Notes: generated from the sequence alone by a model not told the origin. A DNA stretch of 64,000 nt from Nitrosomonas communis (GCF_900114745.1 NZ_FOUB01000007.1:1-64000); one strand, 5' to 3'. Numbered from the stretch's first letter, positions 30,447 to 39,929 are shown. Made by a program: numbers and translations.

Positions 30447-32410
30447 TGCAGATTGAGAATTACGAAGGGGCTCTCGAGATCGAGCGCGCCTGGCGCGAGG
30501 GTTTAACGCCTGATCCGTTACTTACGGTATCTGAATGGGCTGATCGCCATCGGATACTGTCGAGCAAAGCATCGGCTGAACCGGGGCGTTGGCGCACCAG
30601 CCGCACGCCTTATTTGAAAGCGATCATGGATTGCCTGTCGCCGATGTCACCGATCGAGCGCGTGGTGTTCATGAAGGCGGCTCAGCTCGGAGCGACCGAA
30701 ATGGGCAATAACTGGATAGGCTACGTGATCCATCACGCTCCAGGCCCGATGATGGCAGTGTCACCCACCGTGGAAATGGCCAAGCGCAACTCCAAACAGC
30801 GCATCGACCCATTGATCGAAGAATCTCCCGCGCTAGCTGAGCTGATCGCACCCGCCAGGAGCCGCGATGCAGGCAACACGATACTAGCCAAGGAATTTCG
30901 CGGCGGAGTATTGGTGATGACCGGCGCCAACAGCGCAGTGGGTTTGCGCTCGATGCCGGTGCGCTACCTATTTCTCGATGAGGTGGATGGTTATCCGCTG
31001 GATGTCGAGGGCGAAGGTGATGCCATCTCGCTGGCAGAAGCACGCACCCGCACCTTTGCCCGTCGCAAGATCTTCATCGTGTCAACGCCAACCATATCGG
31101 GGGCGAGCGCCATCGAGCGCGAGTATGAAGCGAGTGATCAGCGTCGCTACTTCGTGCCCTGCCCGCATTGCTCACACCGTCAATGGTTGCGTTTCGAACA
31201 ATTGCGCTGGCAGAAAAGCCAACCAGAAACGGTAGCTTACGTTTGCGAATCTTGTGCCCAACCAATTGCTGAGCATCATAAGACCTGGATGCTGGAATGC
31301 GGTGAGTGGCGCGCCATGGCATCAGAAAATGGAAGCAAGACCGCTGGTTTTCATCTGTCCAGTCTCTATAGTCCCATCGGCTGGCGTAGCTGGCGGGATA
31401 TCGCCGCTGCCTGGGAAGGCGCCATCAACAAGGAATCTGGCTCGGCTTCCGCCATCAAGACTTTCAAGAACACCGAACTGGGTGAGACCTGGTTAGAAGA
31501 AGGCGAAGCGCCTGATTGGCAACAGCTACTTGAGCGGCGTGAGGATTACCAGATTGGCATGATCCCTCTAAGTGGCCTGCTCCTCACCGGTGGCGCCGAT
31601 ATTCAAAAAGACCGCATCGAAGTTTCGATCTGGGCCTTTGGCCGTGGCAAGGAATCCTGGCTGATCGAACATCGTGTACTGATGGGCGACACCGCACGCG
31701 ATAGCGTGTGGCAAAGCTTGGCGCACATGATCATGGAGACATGGACGCATGAATCGGGTGCTGCTATGCCGCTTGCACGTTTTGCCATCGATACCGGTTT
31801 TGCCACGCAGGAGGCTTATGCTTTTGTGCGCTCGGTTAAAGACTCCAGAATCATGGCGGTCAAGGGAATAGCACGTGGCGCGGCGCTAGTGGGTACACCT
31901 ACAGCCGTGGATGCTACCACCCGTGGCAAGAAGCTGCGCCGTGGGGTGAAAGTATTTTCAGTAGCAGGTGGCATCGCCAAGCAGGAGCTTTACAACAATT
32001 TACGCAAGCACATCGACACCAACGAGGATGGGGTCATTAACTACCCGGCTGGTTTCATGCATCTGCCCAAGGTGGATGCCGAATTCGTGCAGCAACTATG
32101 TGCCGAGCAACTCGTCACCAGACGCAACCGCCATGGTTTCGCCATTCGCGAATGGCAGAAGATCCGCGAACGCAATGAAGCGCTCGACTGCTATGTGTAT
32201 GCCCGGGCAGCAGCAAGTCTGGCAGGACTAGACCGATTCGAAGAACGCCATTGGCGCGAACTGGAAAAGCAGCTTGGTATTTTTGAACCGCCATCCGCAC
32301 CACAACCGATGACTATCAACCATCACAACGACACTACAGCCAGTGAACCCACCGCTTCCATAGAAACAAAACGAAGCAGGCGGTTGATTCGTAGCCGCTG
32401 GATGACATAA
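30446..32410 (+). CDS. Terminase large subunit, lambda gpA family
   Basis: A 654-residue packaging motor and nuclease. The ATPase half shows the adenine/Walker-A region MKAAQLGATEMGNNW (about 76-90) and the Walker-B YLFLDEVDGYP near 174-184, followed by IFIVSTPTISGASAI. A zinc-binding insert (CPHC at about 233, CESC at about 260) is typical of the gpA family. The nuclease half starts near residue 380 (GGADIQKDRIEVSIWAFG, FAIDTGFATQEAY). Length is as expected. It cuts and packages DNA at the empty prohead together with the small subunit and portal. Confidence 0.95.
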   Translation: MQIENYEGALEIERAWREGLTPDPLLTVSEWADRHRILSSKASAEPGRWRTSRTPYLKAIMDCLSPMSPIERVVFMKAAQLGATEMGNNWIGYVIHHAPGPMMAVSPTVEMAKRNSKQRIDPLIEESPALAELIAPARSRDAGNTILAKEFRGGVLVMTGANSAVGLRSMPVRYLFLDEVDGYPLDVEGEGDAISLAEARTRTFARRKIFIVSTPTISGASAIEREYEASDQRRYFVPCPHCSHRQWLRFEQLRWQKSQPETVAYVCESCAQPIAEHHKTWMLECGEWRAMASENGSKTAGFHLSSLYSPIGWRSWRDIAAAWEGAINKESGSASAIKTFKNTELGETWLEEGEAPDWQQLLERREDYQIGMIPLSGLLLTGGADIQKDRIEVSIWAFGRGKESWLIEHRVLMGDTARDSVWQSLAHMIMETWTHESGAAMPLARFAIDTGFATQEAYAFVRSVKDSRIMAVKGIARGAALVGTPTAVDATTRGKKLRRGVKVFSVAGGIAKQELYNNLRKHIDTNEDGVINYPAGFMHLPKVDAEFVQQLCAEQLVTRRNRHGFAIREWQKIRERNEALDCYVYARAAASLAGLDRFEERHWRELEKQLGIFEPPSAPQPMTINHHNDTTASEPTASIETKRSRRLIRSRWMT

Positions 32411-32447
32411 GGCACAACGCAATTTTACTCCAAAGTTATAACCATTC

Positions 32448-32645
32448 ATGGCCTACACCCAAGATCAACTGACTGCTCTGGAAATAGCGCTGGCACGCGG
32501 TGAACATCGCGTCACGTTTGCCGACAAAACAGTGGAATATCGCTCGGTGGAGGACCTCAAAGCAGCAATCCGCGAAGTCAAGCGTGGATTGAAGATTACA
32601 AACTCACCCCGTCAAATTCGCGTAACCAGCAACAAAGGGTTCTGA
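32448..32645 (+). CDS. gpW-like head-tail joining protein
   Basis: A 65-residue protein: MAYTQDQLTALEIALARGEH, then VEYRSVEDLKAAIREVKRGL and a basic tail. This helix-strand-helix layout matches lambda gpW, which plugs the filled head so that the tail can attach. It lies between large terminase and portal, exactly as in lambda, and overlaps the portal start by one base. Confidence 0.88.
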   Translation: MAYTQDQLTALEIALARGEHRVTFADKTVEYRSVEDLKAAIREVKRGLKITNSPRQIRVTSNKGF

Positions 32646-34099
32646 TGAGTTTTTTCTCTACTATTCGCCGCCGCTTGTTCGGAACCAACGGCGCACCTAT
32701 CTATGATGGCGTGGGCTCAGGCCGCCGCAGCCTTGCCTGGATGCCGGTCAATCTGGGTGCAGTCAGTGCTCTGGCCTATGCGCAAGATGATCTGCGCGCC
32801 AAGAGCCGGGATCTGGTACGACGTAATGCGTGGGCCGCTGCAGGTGTGGAAGCTTTCGTAGCCAATGCCATCGGTACCGGTATCAAGCCCCAGTCGATGG
32901 TTAAAGACCAGGCGATACGCGAAACGATTCATGCGCTGTGGTGGGATTGGGTCGAGGAGGCCGATGCGGCCGGACTCACCGATTTCTATGGCTTACAATC
33001 ACTCAGCGTCAGGGCCATGTTGGAAGGCGGTGAAGCGTTCATCCGGATTCGGCTGCGTCGACCCGAAGATGATCTCAGCGTGCCGCTGCAATTGCAGGTA
33101 TTGGAACCCGAACATGTGCCCATCACTTATAACACGGTAGCCAGCAATGGTAACAGTATCCGCTGTGGTATCGAATTCGACAGCCTCGGGCGACGTGTGG
33201 CGTATTGGATGTATCGCTCGCATCCGGACGATGCGCTGCTGGCTCCTATGAGTGGTGCAGGTGGGAGTCTCATTCCGGTGCGGATACCCGCCACAGAGGT
33301 CATTCATCTGTTTCGCCCCTTGCGACCCGGTCAGATTCGCGGTGAGCCGTGGCTCGCACGTGCGCTGATCAAATTGCATGAACTCGACCAGTACGATGAT
33401 GCCGAACTCGTGCGTAAAAAGACCGCTGCCATGTTCGCAGGCTTCATAACCCGCTTGAGTCCAGAAGATAATCTGATGGGCGAAGGTATGACCGATGCCA
33501 ATGGAGTAGCACTGGCAGGATTAGAGCCTGGCACCTTGCAGATTCTCGAACCCGGCGAAGACATCAAGTTCAGCCAACCTGCTGACGTAGGTTCAAGTTA
33601 CTCGGAATTCATGCGCCAGCAATTTAGAGCGGTGGCTGCTGCCATGGGGATCACTTACGAGATGCTCACCGGTGATCTGACGCAAGTGAATTATTCCAGC
33701 ATTCGTGCAGGCCTTTTGGAATTTCGCCGTCGTTGTGAGGCGATCCAACACAGCGTGATTGTGCATCAGCTTTGTCGCCCAGTCTTTCGCGTCTGGATGG
33801 AACAGGCGGTCTTGGCAGGTGCGCTGATTCTACCCAGCTATGCAACTCGCCGCCGTGCCTATCAATCGGTCAAGTGGATTCCACAGGGCTGGCAATGGGT
33901 CGATCCGTTAAAGGAAACCGAAGCCATGAAATCAGCGATTCGCTCTGGTCTCATGAGTCGCTCTGAGGCGATTTCCGCCAATGGCTATGACGCCGAAGAC
34001 GTCGATCGAGAGATTGCAGCAGATAACGAGCGGGCAGACAGTCTGGGGCTCATTTTCGATTCAGATCCCCGCGTGCGACGTGAAAAGTCGCGCAAGTAA
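32645..34099 (+). CDS. Portal protein, lambda gpB family
   Basis: A 484-residue lambda-type portal. Recognised segments: DDLRAKSRDLVRRNAWAAAG and VEAFVANAIGTGIKP near the N-terminus, MLEGGEAFIRIRLR, then VIHLFRPLRPGQIRGEPWLA (about 219-238), the pore-helix region AVAAAMGITYEMLTGDLTQV with NYSSIRAGLLEFRR, and the C-terminal WIPQGWQWVDPLKETEA. Twelve copies form the DNA channel at one vertex of the head. The gene is complete, but the usual tight junction with the protease gene downstream is broken by the 2.4-kb group II intron. Confidence 0.95.
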   Translation: MSFFSTIRRRLFGTNGAPIYDGVGSGRRSLAWMPVNLGAVSALAYAQDDLRAKSRDLVRRNAWAAAGVEAFVANAIGTGIKPQSMVKDQAIRETIHALWWDWVEEADAAGLTDFYGLQSLSVRAMLEGGEAFIRIRLRRPEDDLSVPLQLQVLEPEHVPITYNTVASNGNSIRCGIEFDSLGRRVAYWMYRSHPDDALLAPMSGAGGSLIPVRIPATEVIHLFRPLRPGQIRGEPWLARALIKLHELDQYDDAELVRKKTAAMFAGFITRLSPEDNLMGEGMTDANGVALAGLEPGTLQILEPGEDIKFSQPADVGSSYSEFMRQQFRAVAAAMGITYEMLTGDLTQVNYSSIRAGLLEFRRRCEAIQHSVIVHQLCRPVFRVWMEQAVLAGALILPSYATRRRAYQSVKWIPQGWQWVDPLKETEAMKSAIRSGLMSRSEAISANGYDAEDVDREIAADNERADSLGLIFDSDPRVRREKSRK

Positions 34100-34137
34100 T
34101 TGTTGTACTTGATGAAAAAAAAAAGATACAACCGGTT

Positions 34138-36494
34138 GTGCCCTCAACCGTAACCTACCGACACAGGCGAAACTGGTAACGGTTTGGTCTGAAGCTGTCG
34201 GAACAATGTAATCCTCTTCCTTCGGGAAGTAAGGTGAAATCGCGAGATAGAACCGAAGCTGTCAGCACAAAGACGACGGGATGCTAGGTTGGATGATATG
34301 GTCAACACAAGTGAACTACCGATAAACCTCGTTACAGAAGAACGAGCCAAAAGTGCTGATAGGCTCGAACCAAAAGGTATGCAGTCGGTTATTCGGTTAC
34401 GGGTTCCGAATACAGGGACAAATGACTGTCGGGGAAGAGGTGGGACCTAAACCATTCTTTGTTATTTGCGTGGAACACGGCAAGCCTATATCGCTGCTTG
34501 ATGATGGATGCAAGCAGATTGACCGCAAGGGAAATTGATGGCGATGTAGGTAGAGGAGGCAGGAAAAAGCAAATGCTGCGCTGTAATGGCGCAGATAGAG
34601 ATTGCAACATCATCTCGCGCGAAAGCGAGCCCACTTCCTGCTGGTCTTTCTTGGTGAGAAAATTTGTAGAACCTTTTAAGGATGAAAAGCAAATGAATGC
34701 GGCGTCTGCCGTGTGTGCATCACCCGACATTGATTCACTTTGGCACCGCATTGACTGGGCCGAAGCGCATCGTTACGTCAGAAGGCTGCAAGTGCGTATT
34801 GCCAAGGCAACACAGGAAGGCCGCTGGGGCAAGGTGAAAGCCTTGCAATGGCTGCTGACCCACTCGTTCTACGGCAAAGCAATAGCCGTCAAACGAGTGA
34901 CTGAAAACGATGGCAAGCGAACGCCCGGTGTGGATGGTGAGCTGTGGCCTAGGCCGCAGAACAAAGCCCGCGCTGTGCAATCGCTCAAACGTCGAGGGTA
35001 TCGAGCGCAACCCCTGCGCCGTGTCTATATTCCTAAAACGAACGGAAAACAGCGCCCGCTGGGTATCCCAACGATGAAAGACCGTGCTATGCAAGCGCTT
35101 TATGCGCTGGCACTAGATCCCATCGCGGAAACCAAGGCAGATGTCAACTCCTACGGCTTTCGCCTTGAACGTTGTACCGCTGATGCGATTGAGCAATGCT
35201 TTACGGCACTGTCCAAACGCTGGGCGGCACAATGGATTCTGGAGGCGGATATCCGTGCCTGCTTTGATCACATTAGCCACGAATGGCTGCTGCAAAACAT
35301 CCCAACCGATAGCGGGATGCTCAAACAGTGGCTCAAGACAGGCTACGTGGATCAAAGGCAATGGTTCGCAACGGATGCAGGCACACCGCAGGGCGGGGTC
35401 ATTTCGCCCATTCTGATGAACATGACCTTGGATGGCCTAGAAGAACAACTCATTGCTCGCTTCCAGACTTCCAAGTTTGGTAAGCGCAGCCAGTACGTGG
35501 CGGACAAATACCAAGTCAACTTCTGCCGTTATGCTGATGACTTCATCATTACCGGTAAATCCCAGGAAATACTCGAACATGAAGTGCTGCCTTTGGTGCA
35601 AGATTTCCTGCGCCAACGCGGTTTGGAACTCTCTTCGGAGAAAACCCGCATCATGCATATCGACGAGGGTTTTGACTTTCTTGGTCAAAACGTCCGCAAG
35701 TACAAAGGCAAGTTGCTGATCAAACCATCACGCAAGAACATTCTCGCGTTTCTGGAAGATATACGCAAAACCATCAAGAGCAACGCGCAAGCCAAGACGG
35801 AATACTTGATTGGGCTGCTCAACTCGAAAATCCGGGGCTGGGTGAACTACCACAAGACTGTCGTGGCCAAGCAGGCATTCGAATGGATAGATATGCAAAT
35901 CTTCCATGCATTATGGCGATGGGCAGTGCGTCGTCACCCCGCAAAAGGGAAACGATGGATAAGACAACGTTACTTCAAGTGTATTGGCCAACGCCAATGG
36001 CACTTTGCGGCGGACTTCATAAACCATCGTGGCGAGCGCAAGCAAAAGCGCCTTCTGTATGCCGCATCAACCCCCGTTGGCAAACGGCATATCAAAATAC
36101 GGGGCGCAGCCAATCCGTATGACCCGCAGTATGAGCACTATTTTGAGAAGCGCAGAGGGTACCGCATGCTGGACACAAGCCGGCATACGCGGCGCTTGGT
36201 CAGATTATACGCTGAACAGGGCGGGGTTTGCCCCGTCTGTAAACAGCCCATTTATCTTGAACAAGGGTTCAATGTCCACCACATCGTACCCCGTGTGATG
36301 GGTGGTAGTGACCGTCTCTCAAACTTGATACTGCTGCATCCGAATTGCCACCGCCAAGTGCATAGCCAGAATTTGAACGTTGTGAAACCGGCTCCCCATA
36401 AGGAGCTTTGAAAGGCTTGAGCCGGATGAGATAGAAATACTCATGTCCGGTTCTTAGGGGGCGATGGTGTAGCGATGCACTGCTGCTACCCGAC
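34138..36494 (+). mobile_element. Group II intron between portal and protease genes
   Basis: The 3' end is well defined: domain V (36419-36453, GAGCCGGATGAG, loop, CTCATGTCCGGTTC), then domain VI with the branch-point A in the terminal CTACCCGAC (36486-36494). The maturase gene lies in domain IV. The 5' end is less sure; I place it at GTGCCC (34138), which fits a GUG-type start just after the palindrome ACAACCGGTTGT. Splicing would leave about 97 bases between the portal stop and the protease start, so no coding frame is interrupted. Confidence 0.85.
34693..36411 (+). CDS. ltrA: Group II intron reverse transcriptase/maturase with HNH endonuclease
   Basis: A 572-residue intron-encoded protein. 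Reverse transcriptase blocks include RRVYIPKTNGKQRPLGIPTM, ILEADIRACFDHISHEWLL, AGTPQGGVISPILMN and the active site CRYADDFIITG (about 278-287). The maturase domain X follows (about 355-430, NSKIRGWVNYHKTVV). The C-terminus carries a complete HNH nuclease: CPVCKQPI, NVHHIVPRVMGGSDRLSNL, LLHPNCHRQVH. All domains look intact, so the intron may be mobile. I choose the ATG at 34693; the frame is open further upstream into domain I-III RNA sequence. It ends seven bases before domain V. Confidence 0.93.
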   Translation: MNAASAVCASPDIDSLWHRIDWAEAHRYVRRLQVRIAKATQEGRWGKVKALQWLLTHSFYGKAIAVKRVTENDGKRTPGVDGELWPRPQNKARAVQSLKRRGYRAQPLRRVYIPKTNGKQRPLGIPTMKDRAMQALYALALDPIAETKADVNSYGFRLERCTADAIEQCFTALSKRWAAQWILEADIRACFDHISHEWLLQNIPTDSGMLKQWLKTGYVDQRQWFATDAGTPQGGVISPILMNMTLDGLEEQLIARFQTSKFGKRSQYVADKYQVNFCRYADDFIITGKSQEILEHEVLPLVQDFLRQRGLELSSEKTRIMHIDEGFDFLGQNVRKYKGKLLIKPSRKNILAFLEDIRKTIKSNAQAKTEYLIGLLNSKIRGWVNYHKTVVAKQAFEWIDMQIFHALWRWAVRRHPAKGKRWIRQRYFKCIGQRQWHFAADFINHRGERKQKRLLYAASTPVGKRHIKIRGAANPYDPQYEHYFEKRRGYRMLDTSRHTRRLVRLYAEQGGVCPVCKQPIYLEQGFNVHHIVPRVMGGSDRLSNLILLHPNCHRQVHSQNLNVVKPAPHKEL

Positions 36495-36553
36495 CATGGC
36501 AAATCGGGTGAAACGAGTTCATTTTCAGCCAATCAACCCTCGCAGGAATAACC

Positions 36554-37810
36554 ATGCAGTTACCCCATATTGCAGCACGCCTCTACGGCACGCCACTGCT
36601 CATCAATCGTTCCAAATTGGATGTGATTCTGTCGGTGCTTGGTAGTCGCATTGGTGGATCGGATACTAATATGATCGTACCATTATCTGCTCGCCGCGAT
36701 CAACCAACGGGCAGTAGTGGTGTAGCAGTCATTCCCGTACAAGGCACACTGGTCAAGCGCACGCTGGGACTGGAAGCTGCCTCGGGACTCACAAGTTACA
36801 CCGAGATTCAAACCCTACTGAGTGCAGCGCTGCGCGATCCCTCTGTACGCGGCATTCTACTCGATGTCGATTCTCCAGGAGGCGAAACGGGCGGCGTATT
36901 CGAGTTGGCTGAATTTATCCGTACAGCCTCAACGATTAAGCCTATCTGGGCGATCGCTAACGATAGCGCCTTCTCCGCAGCATATGCCATTGCGTGTGCT
37001 GCATCCAGAATCATCACCACGCGTACAGGTGGCGTAGGCAGTATCGGCGTCATCGCCCTGCACGTCGATCAATCCGCAGCCGACAGTAAAAACGGTCTTC
37101 GCTACACCGCGATCACGGCAGGTGCACATAAAAGTGACTACTCGCCGCATGAGCCATTATCGAGCGAGGCACAGGCACGACTCCAGGCAGAGGTAAACCG
37201 CCTGTATGACTTGTTTGTGGCTCATGTCGCCACCATGCGTGCTGTTTCAGAAGACTCAGTGCGCGCAACCGAAGCAGGCCTCTACTTCGGCCCAGAAGCG
37301 ATCCAGACAGGTCTTGCAGACAGTCTCATGAGTTTTGATGAAGTGCTCACCGAATTTAACACTTTTCTTACCCCGCAGGGCCGTTCGCGCAGTCCGGCCC
37401 GGGCGCAAACTCAGGTCGGCTGCGCAACCCATCACAAGGAATTCAACATGCCAGAAAATCATGAAGCACCTGATGAACAGACACACGAACGCGACGCAAA
37501 TGTCGAAACCAATTCGACTCTTGAGGCCACCGCATCGGTTACAGATTTTCGCGAGGAAATACGCCGCGAGACGCAAGCGATCGCGGAGCTATGCCTCATC
37601 GCAGGCTGCCCGGCTAAAGCAGCTGAGTTTATCGCGCAAGGTTTGAATGAAGCTCAAGTGCGTCAATTGCTGCTCACGATGAAAGCAACCCATCAGTCAG
37701 CGGAGATTCTTTCTACCATCGACCCCGATAAGACTGCAATTCAGGAACCGGCTGCGTCTGTCCATAACCCACTGATTGCCGCAGTCAAAAAAATTTCTGT
37801 CAAGGAGTAA
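36554..37810 (+). CDS. S49-family prohead protease with C-terminal scaffold (lambda C/Nu3 type)
   Basis: A 418-residue protein. The first 270 residues are an S49/SppA-like serine protease: VAVIPVQGTLVKR, GILLDVDSPGGETGG, the catalytic serine near 142 in DSAFSAAYAIACAA and the catalytic lysine near 193 in AGAHKSDYSP. The last 120 residues are a charged helical scaffold (DFREEIRRETQAIAELC). In lambda the same gene gives both the C protease and, from an internal start, the Nu3 scaffold. Ribosome binding site: CGCAGGAATAACC. It is the first gene after the intron. Confidence 0.92.
   Translation: MQLPHIAARLYGTPLLINRSKLDVILSVLGSRIGGSDTNMIVPLSARRDQPTGSSGVAVIPVQGTLVKRTLGLEAASGLTSYTEIQTLLSAALRDPSVRGILLDVDSPGGETGGVFELAEFIRTASTIKPIWAIANDSAFSAAYAIACAASRIITTRTGGVGSIGVIALHVDQSAADSKNGLRYTAITAGAHKSDYSPHEPLSSEAQARLQAEVNRLYDLFVAHVATMRAVSEDSVRATEAGLYFGPEAIQTGLADSLMSFDEVLTEFNTFLTPQGRSRSPARAQTQVGCATHHKEFNMPENHEAPDEQTHERDANVETNSTLEATASVTDFREEIRRETQAIAELCLIAGCPAKAAEFIAQGLNEAQVRQLLLTMKATHQSAEILSTIDPDKTAIQEPAASVHNPLIAAVKKISVKE
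37448..37810 (+). CDS. Nested scaffold protein (Nu3-like), internal start
   Basis: An internal in-frame ATG at 37448 is preceded by AAGGA with a seven-base spacer, a good ribosome binding site inside the protease gene. It would give a 120-residue scaffold (MPENHEAPDEQTHERDANVE to the shared C-terminus) without the protease domain. This is the arrangement of lambda C and Nu3. The product helps the capsid protein assemble and is later degraded by the protease. Confidence 0.65.
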   Translation: MPENHEAPDEQTHERDANVETNSTLEATASVTDFREEIRRETQAIAELCLIAGCPAKAAEFIAQGLNEAQVRQLLLTMKATHQSAEILSTIDPDKTAIQEPAASVHNPLIAAVKKISVKE

Positions 37811-37816
37811 CGCATT

Positions 37817-38191
37817 ATGGCTGTTATTAATGAATCCCTTTATCTTGGCGACCTCGTCAAATACGAAGAAAGCCACCGCTATTCGCGCAGACAGGAATTG
37901 GTCGCATCCGGCCAGAATCTGGGTTTAGGCACCGTTGTTGGACGCAAAACAAGTGACGGCAAGATTTATGCCTTGAACCCTGCTGCCACTGATGGCACCC
38001 AGACTGCAGTAGGTGTTCTGATCGAAGCAGTCGATGCCACACTGCTCGATAAAGACGGCCTCATTCTTGCACGCCATGCCATCGTCGCGGATAAAGCCTT
38101 GGTATGGCCTGCCGGCATCACCAATCCGCAGAAGATCACCGCCCTCACCCAACTTGAAGCTAGCGGCGTACTGGTCTATCAAAGCGCTTAG
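37817..38191 (+). CDS. Head decoration protein (lambda gpD family)
   Basis: A 124-residue head decoration protein. Typical for the gpD family are LDKDGLILARHAIVADKALV (about 76-95), the WPAGITNPQKITALTQLEAS segment and the hydrophobic C-terminus GVLVYQSA. Trimers cap the expanded capsid and stabilise it. It lies between protease and capsid as in lambda, with a six-base gap to the protease gene and 18 bases to the capsid gene. Confidence 0.92.
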   Translation: MAVINESLYLGDLVKYEESHRYSRRQELVASGQNLGLGTVVGRKTSDGKIYALNPAATDGTQTAVGVLIEAVDATLLDKDGLILARHAIVADKALVWPAGITNPQKITALTQLEASGVLVYQSA

Positions 38192-38209
38192 CCTACCTGG
38201 AGAACACCT

Positions 38210-39214
38210 ATGCAGAATCCCTTTCTCAATCCCGCTTTCTCGATGGCAAGCCTCACCGCTGCCATTAATCTCATCCCCAATCGCTATGGGCGCATTGGTG
38301 AGTTAAATTTATTTAATGCCAACCCGGTTATCCAACGCAACATCGTGGTGGAGGAAATACATGGCATTCTGAATCTGCTGCCTACTCTACCCCCTGGTTC
38401 ACCTGGCACGGTCGGCACCCAGGGCAAACGTAAAGTGCGCTCTTTTATTGTGCCGCACATTCCACATGATGATGTGGTGCTACCGGAGGAAGTCCAGGGT
38501 ATCCGTGCTTTTGGCTCAGAAAATCAACTGGAAGCCATTGCCGGCGTGATGGCACGTAAACTTGCCACCATGCGCAACAAGCACGCGATCACTCTGGAAC
38601 ATCTGCGCATGGGCGCACTCAAAGGTCAGATCCTTGATGCCGATGGCAGCGTGATCTACGATCTTTTTACTGAGTTCAACGTCACGCAGTCCACGATTAA
38701 CTTCCAGCTAAGCAGTAGCACGACCAAGGTCAAAGTTAAATGCAATGAAGTGCTGCGCACTATCGAGAAGAATCTGTTGGGTGAAGTAGCGACCGGCGTG
38801 CGCGTATTATGCTCGCCACAGTTCTTCGATGCGCTCACCTCTCACGATAATGTCGAGAAGGCGTTTGCGTTTTATCAGCAAGGCGCAGCCCTGATCGATG
38901 ATACGCGTAGCGGGTTTCGCTTCGGTGGACTCGTATTTGAAGAGTATGTCGGTTTTGCTACCGATGCAGCCGGCACCATACGTAAATTCATTCCGGACAA
39001 TGAAGCGATCGCGTTTCCCGAAGGAACGCTCGATACATTTGCTACTTATTTTTCCCCAGCGGATTTCAATGAAACGGTCAATACTTTGGGTCAAGAACTG
39101 TATGCCAAGCAAGAGCCGCGCAAATTTGAGCGTGGCACCGATCTGCACACGCAGAGTAATCCCTTGCCGATGTGCCACCGCCCAGGCGTACTACTGAAAC
39201 TCACGGCTTCCTGA
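38210..39214 (+). CDS. Major capsid protein (lambda gpE family)
   Basis: A 334-residue HK97-fold capsid protein of the gpE type: N-terminal NLIPNRYGRIGELNLFNANP, the E-loop region RSFIVPHIPHDDVVLPEEVQ, spine helix RKLATMRNKHAITLEHLRMG and the C-terminal AIAFPEGTLDTFATYFSPAD, FNETVNTLGQELYAKQEPRK. The segment ALIDDTRSGFRFGGLVFEEY is also characteristic. Length is as expected. It overlaps the next gene by one base (TGATG). Confidence 0.95.
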   Translation: MQNPFLNPAFSMASLTAAINLIPNRYGRIGELNLFNANPVIQRNIVVEEIHGILNLLPTLPPGSPGTVGTQGKRKVRSFIVPHIPHDDVVLPEEVQGIRAFGSENQLEAIAGVMARKLATMRNKHAITLEHLRMGALKGQILDADGSVIYDLFTEFNVTQSTINFQLSSSTTKVKVKCNEVLRTIEKNLLGEVATGVRVLCSPQFFDALTSHDNVEKAFAFYQQGAALIDDTRSGFRFGGLVFEEYVGFATDAAGTIRKFIPDNEAIAFPEGTLDTFATYFSPADFNETVNTLGQELYAKQEPRKFERGTDLHTQSNPLPMCHRPGVLLKLTAS

Positions 39215-39492
39215 TGAACGTTACCGATCTGTACGAAGCCGCTGCTCGTAATCAACTGTTAACATCGGTCACAGTTGGTAGCGTGACCATCCAGTGCGCC
39301 TTTCGTGCACCTGCTGAAACAGTCCTCGATGGGCTAGCGCTTTCACGTGATTACCATATCGAGTATCCCACTTCCTGGCTCACCTTGACCATCGGTGATT
39401 TAGTACAGATTGCGGGTGAATCTTACAAAGTACGCGAAGTGCGACAAATTCGCGACGGCAGCGAAGCAAGAGCCACTCTCTCAAAATTATAA
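39214..39492 (+). CDS. Head completion / head-tail joining protein
   Basis: A 92-residue protein in the position of lambda FI/FII. It reads as a small beta-rich domain (TVGSVTIQCAFRAP, HIEYPTSWLTLTIGDLVQIA, ESYKVREVRQIRDG), consistent with a gpFII-like connector ring. Start is the ATG at 39214 overlapping the capsid stop. Assigned mainly from position and fold impression. Confidence 0.75.
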   Translation: MNVTDLYEAAARNQLLTSVTVGSVTIQCAFRAPAETVLDGLALSRDYHIEYPTSWLTLTIGDLVQIAGESYKVREVRQIRDGSEARATLSKL

Positions 39493-39929
39493 TGCAAAGT
39501 ATCCGCGAACAAATCATCCAGAAAATCGTCGCCAAGCTTACTCCAGTAGCTACGCTTCAGGGTGCAACCATTCAACGCCAACCGACTATTCCGACCGATC
39601 GATCGAGACTTCCCGCACTGTTGGTTTTTCCAGAGATGGAAGCCGTGCAACGCATCAATGAACGTAGTGAGCGGGAACTGGCACTCCGCATCGTGGCGCT
39701 GGCTTGTGGCACCGTAGTGGAAGAGCCAGAGCCTATTGCCGATCGATTGTTAGCCGCTGCCCATAGTGTATTGATGACATATAGAAATCTTGATGGTCTG
39801 GCACAAAGCTTGGAAGAGCTCGATTGTGAGTGGCAGCAAGATGACGCCGATATGGCGTTGGCTGCCATGCCCGCCCGCTACCGGATCACCTATCGCACAC
39901 TCACTCATGATTTAACGCAGAAAGGATAA
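39492..39929 (+). CDS. Tail terminator-like protein (gpU position)
   Basis: A 145-residue protein: MQSIREQIIQKIVAKLTPVA, then LPALLVFPEMEAVQRINERS, ELALRIVALACGTVVEEPEP and YRITYRTLTHDL. The helix followed by a beta sheet that ends in a strand is typical of tail terminator proteins that stop tail-tube growth and bind the head. Its place before the tail tube gene fits. It overlaps the preceding gene by one base. Confidence 0.7.
   Translation: MQSIREQIIQKIVAKLTPVATLQGATIQRQPTIPTDRSRLPALLVFPEMEAVQRINERSERELALRIVALACGTVVEEPEPIADRLLAAAHSVLMTYRNLDGLAQSLEELDCEWQQDDADMALAAMPARYRITYRTLTHDLTQKG

Noticed and set aside
34693..36411. Reverse transcriptase near tail genes as part of a diversity-generating retroelement
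   Set aside because: Domain X, an HNH nuclease and a domain V/VI RNA follow it, and no template/variable repeat pair was seen. It is a group II intron.
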